From positions 2,562,501 through 2,626,500 of the forward strand of contig NZ_CP027806.1 of NCBI RefSeq assembly GCF_003353065.1: DNA of 64,000 bases. The letters run 5' to 3'. This DNA comes from Cyclonatronum proteinivorum. GTDB taxonomy: Bacteria > Bacteroidota > Rhodothermia > Balneolales > Cyclonatronaceae. Of the stretch, positions 18,031 to 27,566 are shown piece after piece. The translations under genes and the position numbers were made by a program. Each line of letters begins with the position of its first letter. Position 1 is the first letter of the stretch. Below the pieces are notes generated by a model that worked only from the letters and a program-made list of their open reading frames with translations, was not told the DNA's origin and did not search any database.

Positions 18031-18058
18031 AAACCTCATGTTACCCGACATGAGGTTT
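18031..18058 (+). terminator. Intrinsic terminator after the actin-like gene
   Basis: Perfect 11-bp inverted repeat AAACCTCATGT / ACATGAGGTTT with a 6-nt loop, followed by a run of T. It lies 18 bp after the stop, so the actin-like gene ends its own transcript and is not simply co-transcribed with the bactofilin. Confidence 0.9.
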
Positions 18059-18263
18059 TTTTTTGCACCCGAAATGCCCTAAATTGATTAATCAGACGGA
18101 GGCAATTTTGATTATTTTGAAGTTTTGATACAACCATCAAAGCATGTAAATAGTTAATAAACAAACAGTCTGAATAATATTGTGATTCAATCATCCTTTT
18201 GGGTTTGTCAAAAACCCGAACGTATCAGAACAGGCGAATTATTAAAAAAGAGAACTGAGAACA

Positions 18264-18875
18264 ATGCTTAAAAACAAAAAAACAAACGTCGATGATAAGG
18301 ATTTTTCAGACTTTGAAAACGTATGCATGCTTGGCCGAAACTCACTGATCAGAGACAACCGGCTCATAGCATATGCCAATTCGAAAATTTCGGGTTCTCT
18401 CATGCTGGATATATACTGTCAGCAAAGTCTGATTATTTCGGAAGAGGCAGTTGTCGTCGGCGATATTTACGCCGATACCGTTCATGTTCACGGTAAAGTT
18501 GCCGGTAATATTCACGCTACACAAAAAGTGCACATCCATGAGAAGGCTCAGATCTGTGGTATGGTACAATGTAAGGTTATCAAAATTGATGAGGGTGCCT
18601 TTTGTAAAATTGACGGAAGCGTTGGAAGCACGGAAAAGCTAACGGAACCTTATCGTACGGCCAATGATCCGTTTTACACCGAAAATATTGACCTGATCCG
18701 CAAAACCTTTGACGAATTGATCTCAACAGATTCTGATATACAGACAAAAGCTGAAGCGCAAAAGCAAAAGGCCACACGCTTCCGACTGAAAACCGAAGAG
18801 AAAGCATCAGAAACAACCGATTCGACCAGCAAAGAAAATGATGCAAAGAAATCCGGTAACTCATTGATTTTTTAA
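18264..18875 (+). CDS. Bactofilin-type polymer-forming cytoskeletal protein
   Basis: A 203-aa cytoplasmic protein. Residues about 30-125 form the bactofilin beta-helix, seen as regular short repeats: ISGSLMLDIYCQQSLIISEEAVVVGDIYADTV and HVHGKVAGNIHATQKVHIHEKAQICGMV (written here in two pieces). The C-terminal tail (about 140-203) is charged and low in complexity, rich in Lys, Glu, Thr and Ser, as in many bactofilins. ATG at 18264. These proteins polymerise without nucleotide and organise cell shape, wall synthesis or chromosome anchoring. Its neighbour is an actin-like filament gene, which makes a shared cytoskeletal role plausible though unproven. Confidence 0.85.
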   Translation: MLKNKKTNVDDKDFSDFENVCMLGRNSLIRDNRLIAYANSKISGSLMLDIYCQQSLIISEEAVVVGDIYADTVHVHGKVAGNIHATQKVHIHEKAQICGMVQCKVIKIDEGAFCKIDGSVGSTEKLTEPYRTANDPFYTENIDLIRKTFDELISTDSDIQTKAEAQKQKATRFRLKTEEKASETTDSTSKENDAKKSGNSLIF

Positions 18876-18913
18876 AATTTAATTTTACGCTTTCTTTTCA
18901 TTCCTTAAAAGTC

Positions 18914-18958
18914 AGCCCGAATCATTCCAAGCTACATGGCGATGATTCGGGCTTTTTT
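18914..18958 (+). terminator. Intrinsic terminator after the bactofilin gene
   Basis: Perfect 12-bp inverted repeat AGCCCGAATCAT / ATGATTCGGGCT (18914-18925 and 18942-18953) followed by six T. Confidence 0.9.
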
Positions 18959-19022
18959 ATGTTGTAAACTTCGAAGCCGGGCCAAACTTTCATTTTTTTT
19001 TGAAAGTTATTTTTTTTGTTCC

Positions 19023-19048
19023 ATAATCTAACCCGTATATTAGATTAT
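19023..19048 (+). promoter_or_regulatory. Operator-like inverted repeat upstream of the aldehyde/alcohol dehydrogenase operon
   Basis: Perfect 9-bp arms ATAATCTAA / TTAGATTAT separated by 8 nt, about 110 bp before the ATG. Further down the leader, CTCAGA (from 19081) can pair with TCTGAG (19131-19136) and ACACA with TGTGT, so the transcript may also fold into a stem before the gene. No known consensus, such as Rex, is recognisable. Confidence 0.5.
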
Positions 19049-19158
19049 ACTCTGCAAGTATAACTGTCACATTTCATTATCTCAGACGGAATAGTCATTC
19101 GCCCGCTAACACAGGTGCAGATTGTTTGTGTCTGAGTTAATAGTCTAAATACGGAACC

Positions 19159-20571
19159 ATGGAATTAAAAGAGTTAGACAAGCAGGAACAGATAGAATTT
19201 GTTCTCGAAAGAGCACATAAAGCCCTTAAAGACCTTGAGTCTTTTTCTCAGCTGGATGTAGACCGCATTGTTAAAGAAATTGCTAAGGTCGTTCACGAAC
19301 ATGCTGAATCGCTTGCTGAGGATGCTGTCCTTGAAACAGGTATGGGTAACATTCAGGATAAGATTATTAAAAACAAGACCAAGAGTGAGCTTATATATCA
19401 CAGCCTGAGATACGAAAAAACCGTTGGCATCATTGAAGACAACCCTGTGCAGGGTCTACTCACGATTGCAGAACCTGTAGGAATAGTAGCTGCCATAATT
19501 CCATGCACCAATCCTACAGTTACCGCGATGAGTAACGCCATGTTCTGTATTAAAACAAGAAATCCCATCATCATCGCACCCCATCCGCGGGCTAAGCAGG
19601 TAACTGCGCGCACGGTAAAACTCATCAAAGAAGCCTGCAAACCTCTCGGCTTGCCTTCGGGTGCCATACAGGTGCTCATGGATTCCTCCAAAGAGGATAT
19701 TCAGACGCTTATGCACAACTCAAACTATATTCTCGCAACAGGCGGCTCAGGCATGGTTAAAGCGGCCTACAGCAGCGGCAAGCCTTCTTTAGGCGTAGGT
19801 GCAGGAAATGTCCCTTGCGTGATTCATTCCAGCGCCAATATTGAGCAGTCGGTAGCTGATATCATCAAAAGCAAGACTTTTGATAACGGGCTGATCTGCG
19901 CAAGCGAGCAGGCAGTAATTGTTACACAGGATATCTCCGGAAAAGTTTGGGATGCGTTCAAAAAGCAGGGTGCTTTTGTTACCAATGTGCGCGAAAAACT
20001 GATGCTTCAAAAAGCTGCCTTTGGGGATGACGGTCACGTTCTGCCTAACGTCATTGGTCAGACCGCCGAAAAAATTGCCCGTTTCGCAGAGATTACGCTT
20101 CCGGAGAATACGGACATCAAGCTGTTTTTGGTTCCTACGGAAGGCATTGGACCGGAATATCCGTTTTCATCTGAAAAGATGAGCCCGATTCTGGCTTTCT
20201 ACATCACGCCTGACTTTGAGCGCTCCATTGCATTTGCCAGCCGCCTGCTGCACTTTCAGGGAGCCGGACACACGGCAAGCATTCATACCAACGACCGGGA
20301 ATCGGCGCTTCAGTTTGCGCATCAAATGAAAGCAAGCCGGGTGCTTGTAAATCAGCCGGCAGCTACAAGCAGCGGCGGCGCCCGCCATAACCGCTTAACA
20401 CCGACCACTACACTGGGCTGTGGCAGCTGGGGCGGCAATATTACATCAGACAATATTACCGCACATCACCTGATCAATAAAAAGCGGGTAGCATTCAGAG
20501 TACGGGTTCCGCTCGAGACCGAGCACATTTTCAGTGATGATGTCTCCGATACACAACCCACCTACGCTTAA
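19159..20571 (+). CDS. Acylating (CoA-dependent) aldehyde dehydrogenase, EutE/AdhE-N type
   Basis: Converts acetaldehyde (or another aldehyde) and CoA to acyl-CoA with NAD, or the reverse during fermentation. The 470-aa sequence aligns in pattern with EutE and the N-terminal half of AdhE: GIVAAIIPCTNPTVTAMSNA near 110, ATGGSGMVKAAYSSGKPSLGVGAGN near 195-220 in two adjoining motifs, and the catalytic Cys in NGLICASEQ near 247. There is no encapsulation-type N-terminal helix and no shell gene nearby, so a microcompartment is unlikely. It lies 12 bp before an iron-dependent alcohol dehydrogenase; the pair is a split equivalent of AdhE. Confidence 0.9.
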   Translation: MELKELDKQEQIEFVLERAHKALKDLESFSQLDVDRIVKEIAKVVHEHAESLAEDAVLETGMGNIQDKIIKNKTKSELIYHSLRYEKTVGIIEDNPVQGLLTIAEPVGIVAAIIPCTNPTVTAMSNAMFCIKTRNPIIIAPHPRAKQVTARTVKLIKEACKPLGLPSGAIQVLMDSSKEDIQTLMHNSNYILATGGSGMVKAAYSSGKPSLGVGAGNVPCVIHSSANIEQSVADIIKSKTFDNGLICASEQAVIVTQDISGKVWDAFKKQGAFVTNVREKLMLQKAAFGDDGHVLPNVIGQTAEKIARFAEITLPENTDIKLFLVPTEGIGPEYPFSSEKMSPILAFYITPDFERSIAFASRLLHFQGAGHTASIHTNDRESALQFAHQMKASRVLVNQPAATSSGGARHNRLTPTTTLGCGSWGGNITSDNITAHHLINKKRVAFRVRVPLETEHIFSDDVSDTQPTYA

Positions 20572-20583
20572 TTCCTTACTCTT

Positions 20584-21756
20584 ATGCGACCCATTCAGAC
20601 GTACCAAATACCGGAAGTCTATGCCCGTCCCGGCGCCCTCAGCGAACTTTCAAAACTCATCAAAAGATTCAATGCGCAGCGCGTATTAATCGTCACTGAT
20701 ACCGGCATTGTACAGTCGGGCATACTGGACGTGACGGTCAAAGCGCTTAAAGGAAGCCACTTTGAGCTGCTGATCGAATCCGGCATACAGTCAGAACCCT
20801 CAACATCACTTGTTGATGCGCTCTTCGCCCGTGTGCAGGATTTTAACCCTGATGTTGTGATTGCACTTGGCGGAGGCAGCCCGATGGATGTTGCCAAATT
20901 ACTCGCCGTGATGATTCGCCAGGGCGGTGATGCGGTGAGTTACCTGTTTCCGGATGCCGTTAAAACCAAAGGCGTACCGGTAATAGCGATACCGACTACT
21001 GCCGGCACCGGTAGCGAAGTAACGCCTATATCGGTGCTCACAGATGACAACGATGGCATAAAAAAAGCTGTCGTTGCCCGGGAACTGATTCCGGAAATTG
21101 CGCTGCTTGACGCCCATCTGTCGCTTCGGTTGCCCGCGCATGTAACAGCTTACAGTGGGATGGATGCCCTGACACACGCCATCGAAGCCTTTACCTCTAC
21201 CCGTGCACATGCGTTTTCGGACAGTTTTGCCAGGGAAGCGGTTCGGCTTATCATCGGCAATCTGCGGGATGCGGTGCACAGCGGTATGCAGGAAGAATCA
21301 AGACATCTGATGCTGTTGGGTAGTTTTTATGCTGGTATCGCTTTCACCAATGCTGGTGTTGCGGCCGTGCATGCACTTGCTTATCCGCTCGGTGGTTTGT
21401 ACGACGTTCCGCACGGGCTCGCCAACAGCCTGCTTCTCCCCTATGTGATGGCCTTCAACAAACCCGCCTGTGCAGCAAAATACCACGAACTTGCACGGGT
21501 CGCAGGTATTACCAACGGGCAGGACAACAGCTCCGGAGCCGAAGTACTTATCCGGTTTGTAAAGAACCTGTCAAGGGAAATTGGCGTGCCGGAGGGTCTC
21601 CATAAATTAAAAATTCCCGGTGTCGCACTGCCGGGTATGGCGCAGTCTGCTGCCGGAATAAAGCGGCTTATGAACAATAACCCCAGGCCGGTTTCCGCAG
21701 CGGATGCCGAACAGATTTACAGACACGCATACGGAAGTGCGCTTGCAACGACCTGA
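20584..21756 (+). CDS. Iron-containing (group III) alcohol dehydrogenase
   Basis: NAD(P)-dependent alcohol/aldehyde interconversion in the cytoplasm, 390 aa. Motifs: nucleotide-binding VVIALGGGSPMDVAKL near 97, AIPTTAGTGSEVTPISVLTD near 138, and metal ligands in SGMDALTHAIEAFTS, AVHALAYPLGGLYDVPHG and the following LANSLLLPYVMAFN. ATG at 20584. Second gene of the operon after the acylating aldehyde dehydrogenase, so the pair probably interconverts acyl-CoA and alcohol. It could instead act on butyraldehyde or longer chains; the 3-hydroxybutyryl-CoA dehydrogenase at 28.7 kb is compatible but not linked. Confidence 0.92.
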   Translation: MRPIQTYQIPEVYARPGALSELSKLIKRFNAQRVLIVTDTGIVQSGILDVTVKALKGSHFELLIESGIQSEPSTSLVDALFARVQDFNPDVVIALGGGSPMDVAKLLAVMIRQGGDAVSYLFPDAVKTKGVPVIAIPTTAGTGSEVTPISVLTDDNDGIKKAVVARELIPEIALLDAHLSLRLPAHVTAYSGMDALTHAIEAFTSTRAHAFSDSFAREAVRLIIGNLRDAVHSGMQEESRHLMLLGSFYAGIAFTNAGVAAVHALAYPLGGLYDVPHGLANSLLLPYVMAFNKPACAAKYHELARVAGITNGQDNSSGAEVLIRFVKNLSREIGVPEGLHKLKIPGVALPGMAQSAAGIKRLMNNNPRPVSAADAEQIYRHAYGSALATT

Positions 21757-21785
21757 TTTGCTACAATAAGCTTTTGGCTCTCAGC

Positions 21786-21835
21786 AAAAAAAGCCCGGTT
21801 CTGCTCCCATTCGGAAGCCGTTCCGGGCTTTTTTT
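21786..21835. terminator. Bidirectional intrinsic terminator
   Basis: Arms AAAAAAAGCCCGG (21786-21798) and CCGGGCTTTTTTT (21823-21835) lie between the convergent alcohol dehydrogenase and FIST genes. The A-run and T-run allow termination from both sides. Confidence 0.85.
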
Positions 21836-21854
21836 ATAAAGGATTACGCCGGCT

Positions 21855-22970
21855 TTACCAGTTGCAGACGACTGCGGTCTTGTTGTAAATCTCCAGGAAT
21901 AGCTCACCGCTGTTTGCTATTTCGCCTATGGTGAGCGCGCCAAAGACTGTATCATCACCGGCAATAATCTGCAGCTCTTTATCAAACTCATCCCCCATAA
22001 ACAAAGAGCGCGAAATGCAGTCAATGCTGAATCTGAACGGTTTACGGCCCTGATCTTTTCCGGCCGATTCCTCCACCGACTTGTCGCGGGCTGCGCGAGC
22101 GCCCTCCAGCAGTGAGTCCATATTTCCGTGCATCAGACTTACGTACTCGCCTTCGGGCACTTCATCAACAACGTGAATATGCTTTCCGGCAATCTGAATG
22201 GGATCTCTGATTACCATTTCGGAGTCAATTTTGACCATGCCGAACGGATAGGATTTTGCGATATCGAAAAAATTATCATCGGTGAATTTCTCTCCGGAAT
22301 GCTGCTCAACAAGTTCCCGGTAAACTTCAAATGCCGGTTTCCACTCCAGCTCCTCAAGCATGTTGCCCGTGGCTTTGGTTACTTTCATGGGTTCCGAAAT
22401 GGGCTTCCACCCGTGCTCAACACCTATGGAAAGCGGCAGACTTGTCAGGCCTAACAGTGCTGCATTGCTGTACATCCCATCCTGATTAAACAGACAGGGA
22501 AACGATTCGAAGCTGAGAGATCCTGCTCCCCCGCCAATATAGTTCACCCCAATTCCAAAGTAGTTATATAAGTAAGCTATGCTATCCGGTTTCCCGCTTC
22601 CCATCGCATCAACAAAATAAAACACAGACTGAATCTCCGTACCTGCCCTTTCGGACATTTTGTCAATCATCTCATCATATTCCGATTCAGTGATACCAAA
22701 CGGCACAACACTGGTGTAAACGTCCTGATCTATTGGAATGACGATGAACCCCTGTTCCCTGCGCGATGCATCCGCGATGAGACCCGGGAAAAAACCTCCA
22801 AAAAAGGGCTTTTCGATTACATCAAAAAAAGCCTGAAACTGATCTTTCTCATTACGATGGGCGTCTGATATCAATATCAGGGCACATTTGCTTGTTTGAT
22901 CTGAGTTAATAAGTTCGGCAGCTTTCTGAGATTCAGACCAATTGGGAAAATAAGTGGCTTGCATATTCAT
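21855..22970 (-). CDS. FIST domain sensory protein
   Basis: A 371-aa soluble protein of the FIST_N/FIST_C family, proposed to bind small ligands, possibly amino acids, for signalling. Typical stretches are CALILISDAHRNEKDQFQAF, FGGFFPGLIADASRREQGFI, VNYIGGGAGSLSFE and GRKPFRFSIDCISRSLFMGDEFDKEL (the last spans the FIST_C core; two motifs run together). ATG at 22970. It lies 84 bp after the large hybrid kinase on the same strand; FIST genes often sit beside such kinases, so it is probably the ligand-sensing partner (inference). Confidence 0.88.
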   Translation of the reverse strand: MNMQATYFPNWSESQKAAELINSDQTSKCALILISDAHRNEKDQFQAFFDVIEKPFFGGFFPGLIADASRREQGFIVIPIDQDVYTSVVPFGITESEYDEMIDKMSERAGTEIQSVFYFVDAMGSGKPDSIAYLYNYFGIGVNYIGGGAGSLSFESFPCLFNQDGMYSNAALLGLTSLPLSIGVEHGWKPISEPMKVTKATGNMLEELEWKPAFEVYRELVEQHSGEKFTDDNFFDIAKSYPFGMVKIDSEMVIRDPIQIAGKHIHVVDEVPEGEYVSLMHGNMDSLLEGARAARDKSVEESAGKDQGRKPFRFSIDCISRSLFMGDEFDKELQIIAGDDTVFGALTIGEIANSGELFLEIYNKTAVVCNW

Positions 22971-23054
22971 TAATTTAGAGTCGTTATTTGTACTGCAATA
23001 ATAGAGATATTTATCCCCAACACAAACCTTTTACTGCTTCTGCAGGGGCGGCTT

Positions 23055-26000
23055 TCAAGGTTCAGGCAAAAAATGATACTGAACCAGCACATCTTTTAGC
23101 AGATCAGACTTAAGCGGTTTTGAAAGAAAGGCCGTCATCCCGCTCTCCATACAGCGCTGCCTTTCATCCGTTGCTACGCCGGCAGTAAGTGCGAAAATGG
23201 GAACTTCAGCTAAATACCCACCCATCATCCGGATGTTTTTTGTTGCGTCTATACCGCTCATAACCGGCATGTGCACATCCATAATGATAAAATCCGGCTT
23301 GTGCTCAGCGGAAAGACTTACAGCCAGCTCCCCATTCACGGCTTCAAGAATATGTATATCCCCCAACAACTTAGCAAGTACAATTTTAATAAGGGAAAGA
23401 TTCATAGGTACATCTTCAGCAATCAGCACCTTAAGTTTATCAGCGCGCTGCTTGTTCATGCCGGGTTTATCAGTTTGCGGAACACTGGCTCCGGCTTTGT
23501 TTTGGACTGATTTGGGCACTTGCAAAGGCTTTGGGATATCGGCCAGCAGATCTCTCATCTGTTTTAGCTTTACCGGCTTATACAGACTTGAATAGTTCAG
23601 CCCTTTAAGTGTATCGAAAAAGCTGCGCAGCACAGATTCATGTAATGTATTATACAAGAAGATGACCTTACGGTCACGGGCTTCAGCCTTAAGAAAATCC
23701 CCAAGCGTTTGCTGAAAATATTTATCTCCGGGCACGAGTGAAATTAACAGGGGATACATCGGATTTTCTTTGCAGGCTTCCATGAAGGCTTCAATACGGT
23801 CGAAACCAAGAGCCGATGCTCCAAGTGACTTAATCATTTTCCGGTGTTGCTCCAACAGAGATGGAACAGGCTCCAGCATGAGAATCGGTGGCAGACTTCT
23901 GACTTTGTTTTCGGCCAGCTGATCCTGCTTCAATTTGGTTAGCCCTTCGCCATTAAGCTGCGGAACGACCTGACTCACAAGAGAAAAACTAAACACGCTA
24001 CCCTTCCCGGGTTTGCTGCGCAGGTTAATTTTAGAGCCCATTTTATTAATAATGGACGACGAAATTGCAAGCCCGAGTCCCGTTCCTCCATATTTGCGCG
24101 TATCTGAAGCATCAGCCTGTGAAAACGCCTTAAATAATACGTGCTGCCTTTCGGGATGAATGCCAATACCGGTATCTCGCACTTCAAAATAAAATCTGCT
24201 GCGCTCAGGGCTTAGAGACTGCTCTTTCAGGCGCATGGTAACCGTGCCCTGATCGGTGAACTTCACAGCGTTATTCATCAGATTCAGGAGCACCTGCTTC
24301 AGACGGATCGGGTCTGTCAGTATGATTTCTGAGATGTGCGTATCTATATCAAGGATAATTTCAAGTTGCTTGGCCGCAGCCTGATGGCTCACAATATCCG
24401 CGGTTTCTTCAATCAGCTGCCGGATGTTGGTTTCGGTATATTCGATCTCCAGTTTGCCGGCTTCAATCTTGGAGAAATCGAGAATATCATTAATGATACT
24501 TGTCAGGGATTTAGCCGACTTGAGTACGTAATCGAGATACTGCTCTTGCTGTGCATTCAGCTCGGTCGAAGTAAGTAGCTCAGAAAATCCGATTACACCG
24601 TTGAGCGGTGTGCGTATCTCGTGACTCATATTTGCCAGGAACATGGATTTTGCTTTCGATGCTTCCTCGGCCTTGGTTCGGGCGTCATCAAGTACGCCTT
24701 CCATCAGCAGGCGCTGTTTCAGGTTAACCAGAATACCCGCAAAAACCTGAAGCAGCTCTTTTGCGTTGGCGGAAAATCGTCTCCGGCTTCCAATGCTTTC
24801 AAAGCCTGCAAACCCGATGACCTTCCCTTCATCTATCATAGGCGTGCAGAAAATACTCTTTACCCCGTCAAACTGCAGCAGCTTTTTATAGCTGCCTTCT
24901 TCCATCCGTGCCACATCAAAAATATCAACACTTTGCTTGTTTGTAATTTTATCAGCTATTTCAGGCACATTCGAGATATCATAAGCTTTATCGAGCTCAA
25001 CAGTCGTACTAACGCCCGGCTTGCACCATTCATAGCGCATGGACATGCTGGTATGGGTGCCGTCAAACTCAAAGATGTAAATATGATCTGCCTGAACAAG
25101 CTCTGCAATTGATTTAAGCGCACGACCGATGGCTCCTTCAACCTGTTTGCGCTCAACACTAATGAAGATCTGCACAATATCAATCAGCGTTTTAAGCATG
25201 CTTGAGTATTCGGCAACTTCCAGCTCGGCCCGCTTTTGTTTGGTGATGTCAATCATCAAGCCGTCCAGACGCTTCTTATTTCCGGCCTCGTCATAAACGA
25301 CTCTGGTGCGGTTCCGAATCCATTTTTCAGTACCACTCGCATCTCTGATACAGTATTCCAGCGCGACATCTTCTCCGTTTAAGATGGCGCGTTCAATCCT
25401 TTTTCGGTGTTCTCGATCTTCCGTCTTCGTAAACTTTTGCCATACGGCCGCGTCTTTCATCCATTCTTCCTGAGGTATACCGTATAGATGTTCTACCGAT
25501 GGCGTAATAAAAATCAGGCTTCGTTTCATCAAATCGAAGCTGTATACCACGTCAGACATATCAGCCAGAATCCCGGACAGCTGTGTTCGGGTTTTGTGTA
25601 GTTCATCCCTGTTTCGCTTCCGCTCATCTATATCCTGAATAGAGCCAATAAGCCTTACGATTTTTCCCTGCTGCATTTCAGCACGTGCAATCATTCTGAC
25701 CCAAATACTGCGCCCTTTGGCTGTTATGATTTTTACCTCAATATCAAAGGGTCTGCCTTCATGAAGCAGTTTATCAAATGCCTGTTGATAGAACTGACGA
25801 AAGTCCGGATGGATGAAACTACCTGCGTCTGATAGGGAGAAGTCTGTGTTTTGCCTCGGTTCAAGATCGTGAATCAGATAGCAAACATCTGTCCATACAA
25901 GCTTGTCCGTCGGGGCAACGTACTGCCAGCTGCCAACCCGAACGAGATGGCTGGTTTCTTCCAGAATTTGCTTGAGAAAAAGAAGATCTCTTTCGGATTT

Positions 26001-27473
26001 CTTACGACCTGTAATGTCTGCATTAGAGCCGGCTATGCGCACAGCCCGACCTGATTTATCCCTTATTGCAGCAGCTCTGCCGTTAATCCACCGAATGCTA
26101 CCATCTTTGTGGTACATTCTAAAGTCGAAGTCAAATACAGATTTTTCTCCGCTCACAAAAGCCTGCAGGTATTCAACAACCTGATCACGGTCCTCAGAAT
26201 GGAGATGATCAACAAATGTATCGATAGTAGACGGCAAGCCTCCGGCCTGATACCCAAGCTGCTCCATCCACCTGTCTGAGAAAAACATGCGGCCTGAGTT
26301 CAACTCCCAGTCCCAGACGCCGTCTTTAGTACCTTTAAGGGCAAGATCGTATTGAATGGTTTTTTCTTTAAGCCCGATCTCTGCCTGCTTAAGATTGGTC
26401 ACATTGGTTGAAATACCCAGTATGCCCGTTTCTTTCAGGCCGGGGTGCTGATACGGAATTTTCACCGTCTGAAACCAGCCAGCTTCACCGGTTTCACGGT
26501 TCATCTCATACATCTCCGGCAATATTTCCCGCTTCCCTGATTTGATTACCTGAATATCATAAGCCTCGAATTTACGGCTCAGCTTTGGTTCAACCCCTAA
26601 ATCTACATCTGTCTTGCCTACGATCTCCTCAGGTGTGCAGCCATACCAGTTTGCGAATTGCGAATTGGCCATTAAATACCGACCCCGCTGATCTTTCGCA
26701 AAAATATAGTTTGGCATGGCGTCAAGAATACTGCGCAACTGCTTGTACAGCAGCTCGATCTCTTCCCCTTTTCTTACCTCTGAAGTTACATCACGGACTG
26801 CACAATATATCCGGTTGTTTTGGTGCGTAGCTTTCCATTCGAAATGGCGGACTTCCCCTGCTTTGGTCAAAATCCGGTTTCGAATAATGAGCGTATTGAC
26901 CTTAGTTAGCCCGGTCATTTGCCGAAGGGTATCCCGCTTGTCCTCCGGATGTATCAGTTGCCGGAAGGGGTCGTAAAACAGTTCAGACCTTTTATATCCC
27001 GTGAATTGCTCCCACTGATTGTTGAGGTACACCATCTGCATTTTTTCATCGAAAATACAGAGCATATCCAAGCTTGCTTCAAACAGAGATTCAATCTCTT
27101 CAAGGCGGTTTTTCTCATAAGCCGTATCAAAAACCATCACCCCGTAGGTATCCTCTTCCGTTTCATTCTTAAACAAGAAGAGCCTTACCCAATCATCGAG
27201 ACTAACAAAATACGTTTCGATTTCCAGACAGCTTTCACCGCTTTCAACGAAACCAACGATTTGCGCCCACTCTCTCTCCTGTTTGTTAAATCCCGGGAAC
27301 AAAGCACCAATCCTGTTTTCACTAAGCTCAACACGGATATTGGCCAGCAGTTCTGCAAGCTTCGGGTTATGGCTGATGATTTCAAAATCCAGAACATGAT
27401 TATCCGCATCACGAATCGGGCGACACTCGAGAAACCCAAACGGGCTTTTATGTAGGATGTTCCGGGTTAACAA
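23055..27473 (-). CDS. Hybrid sensor histidine kinase with six PAS units, GAF and receiver domains
   Basis: A 1472-aa cytoplasmic sensor with no transmembrane segment seen. Order: PAS-like units at about 1-115, 125-235, 243-360, 368-490, 495-625 and 630-755; GAF at about 765-915; dimerisation domain with the phosphorylated His in MSHEIRTPLNG near 950; ATPase with NLMNNAVKF, DTGIGI and GGTGLGLAIS. Next come a degenerate receiver-like segment (about 1215-1330) without a clear phospho-Asp and a true receiver with AEDVPMN and IIMDVHMPVMSG near 1400. The start appears to be TTG at 27473. Partner of the FIST protein downstream; output unknown. Confidence 0.92.
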   Translation of the reverse strand: MLTRNILHKSPFGFLECRPIRDADNHVLDFEIISHNPKLAELLANIRVELSENRIGALFPGFNKQEREWAQIVGFVESGESCLEIETYFVSLDDWVRLFLFKNETEEDTYGVMVFDTAYEKNRLEEIESLFEASLDMLCIFDEKMQMVYLNNQWEQFTGYKRSELFYDPFRQLIHPEDKRDTLRQMTGLTKVNTLIIRNRILTKAGEVRHFEWKATHQNNRIYCAVRDVTSEVRKGEEIELLYKQLRSILDAMPNYIFAKDQRGRYLMANSQFANWYGCTPEEIVGKTDVDLGVEPKLSRKFEAYDIQVIKSGKREILPEMYEMNRETGEAGWFQTVKIPYQHPGLKETGILGISTNVTNLKQAEIGLKEKTIQYDLALKGTKDGVWDWELNSGRMFFSDRWMEQLGYQAGGLPSTIDTFVDHLHSEDRDQVVEYLQAFVSGEKSVFDFDFRMYHKDGSIRWINGRAAAIRDKSGRAVRIAGSNADITGRKKSERDLLFLKQILEETSHLVRVGSWQYVAPTDKLVWTDVCYLIHDLEPRQNTDFSLSDAGSFIHPDFRQFYQQAFDKLLHEGRPFDIEVKIITAKGRSIWVRMIARAEMQQGKIVRLIGSIQDIDERKRNRDELHKTRTQLSGILADMSDVVYSFDLMKRSLIFITPSVEHLYGIPQEEWMKDAAVWQKFTKTEDREHRKRIERAILNGEDVALEYCIRDASGTEKWIRNRTRVVYDEAGNKKRLDGLMIDITKQKRAELEVAEYSSMLKTLIDIVQIFISVERKQVEGAIGRALKSIAELVQADHIYIFEFDGTHTSMSMRYEWCKPGVSTTVELDKAYDISNVPEIADKITNKQSVDIFDVARMEEGSYKKLLQFDGVKSIFCTPMIDEGKVIGFAGFESIGSRRRFSANAKELLQVFAGILVNLKQRLLMEGVLDDARTKAEEASKAKSMFLANMSHEIRTPLNGVIGFSELLTSTELNAQQEQYLDYVLKSAKSLTSIINDILDFSKIEAGKLEIEYTETNIRQLIEETADIVSHQAAAKQLEIILDIDTHISEIILTDPIRLKQVLLNLMNNAVKFTDQGTVTMRLKEQSLSPERSRFYFEVRDTGIGIHPERQHVLFKAFSQADASDTRKYGGTGLGLAISSSIINKMGSKINLRSKPGKGSVFSFSLVSQVVPQLNGEGLTKLKQDQLAENKVRSLPPILMLEPVPSLLEQHRKMIKSLGASALGFDRIEAFMEACKENPMYPLLISLVPGDKYFQQTLGDFLKAEARDRKVIFLYNTLHESVLRSFFDTLKGLNYSSLYKPVKLKQMRDLLADIPKPLQVPKSVQNKAGASVPQTDKPGMNKQRADKLKVLIAEDVPMNLSLIKIVLAKLLGDIHILEAVNGELAVSLSAEHKPDFIIMDVHMPVMSGIDATKNIRMMGGYLAEVPIFALTAGVATDERQRCMESGMTAFLSKPLKSDLLKDVLVQYHFLPEP

Positions 27474-27566
27474 TTGAATGGTAAATTTAGAGTAGGTTAG
27501 GTCTGCGCCGTCAGGATATCAGTATGCACCATTTCTAAGTAGTTCTTACTGCGTTAAAATACGCTT

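Noticed and set aside
19159-21756. Bacterial microcompartment for aldehyde metabolism
   Set aside because: No shell protein genes or encapsulation peptide; only the aldehyde and alcohol dehydrogenases are present.
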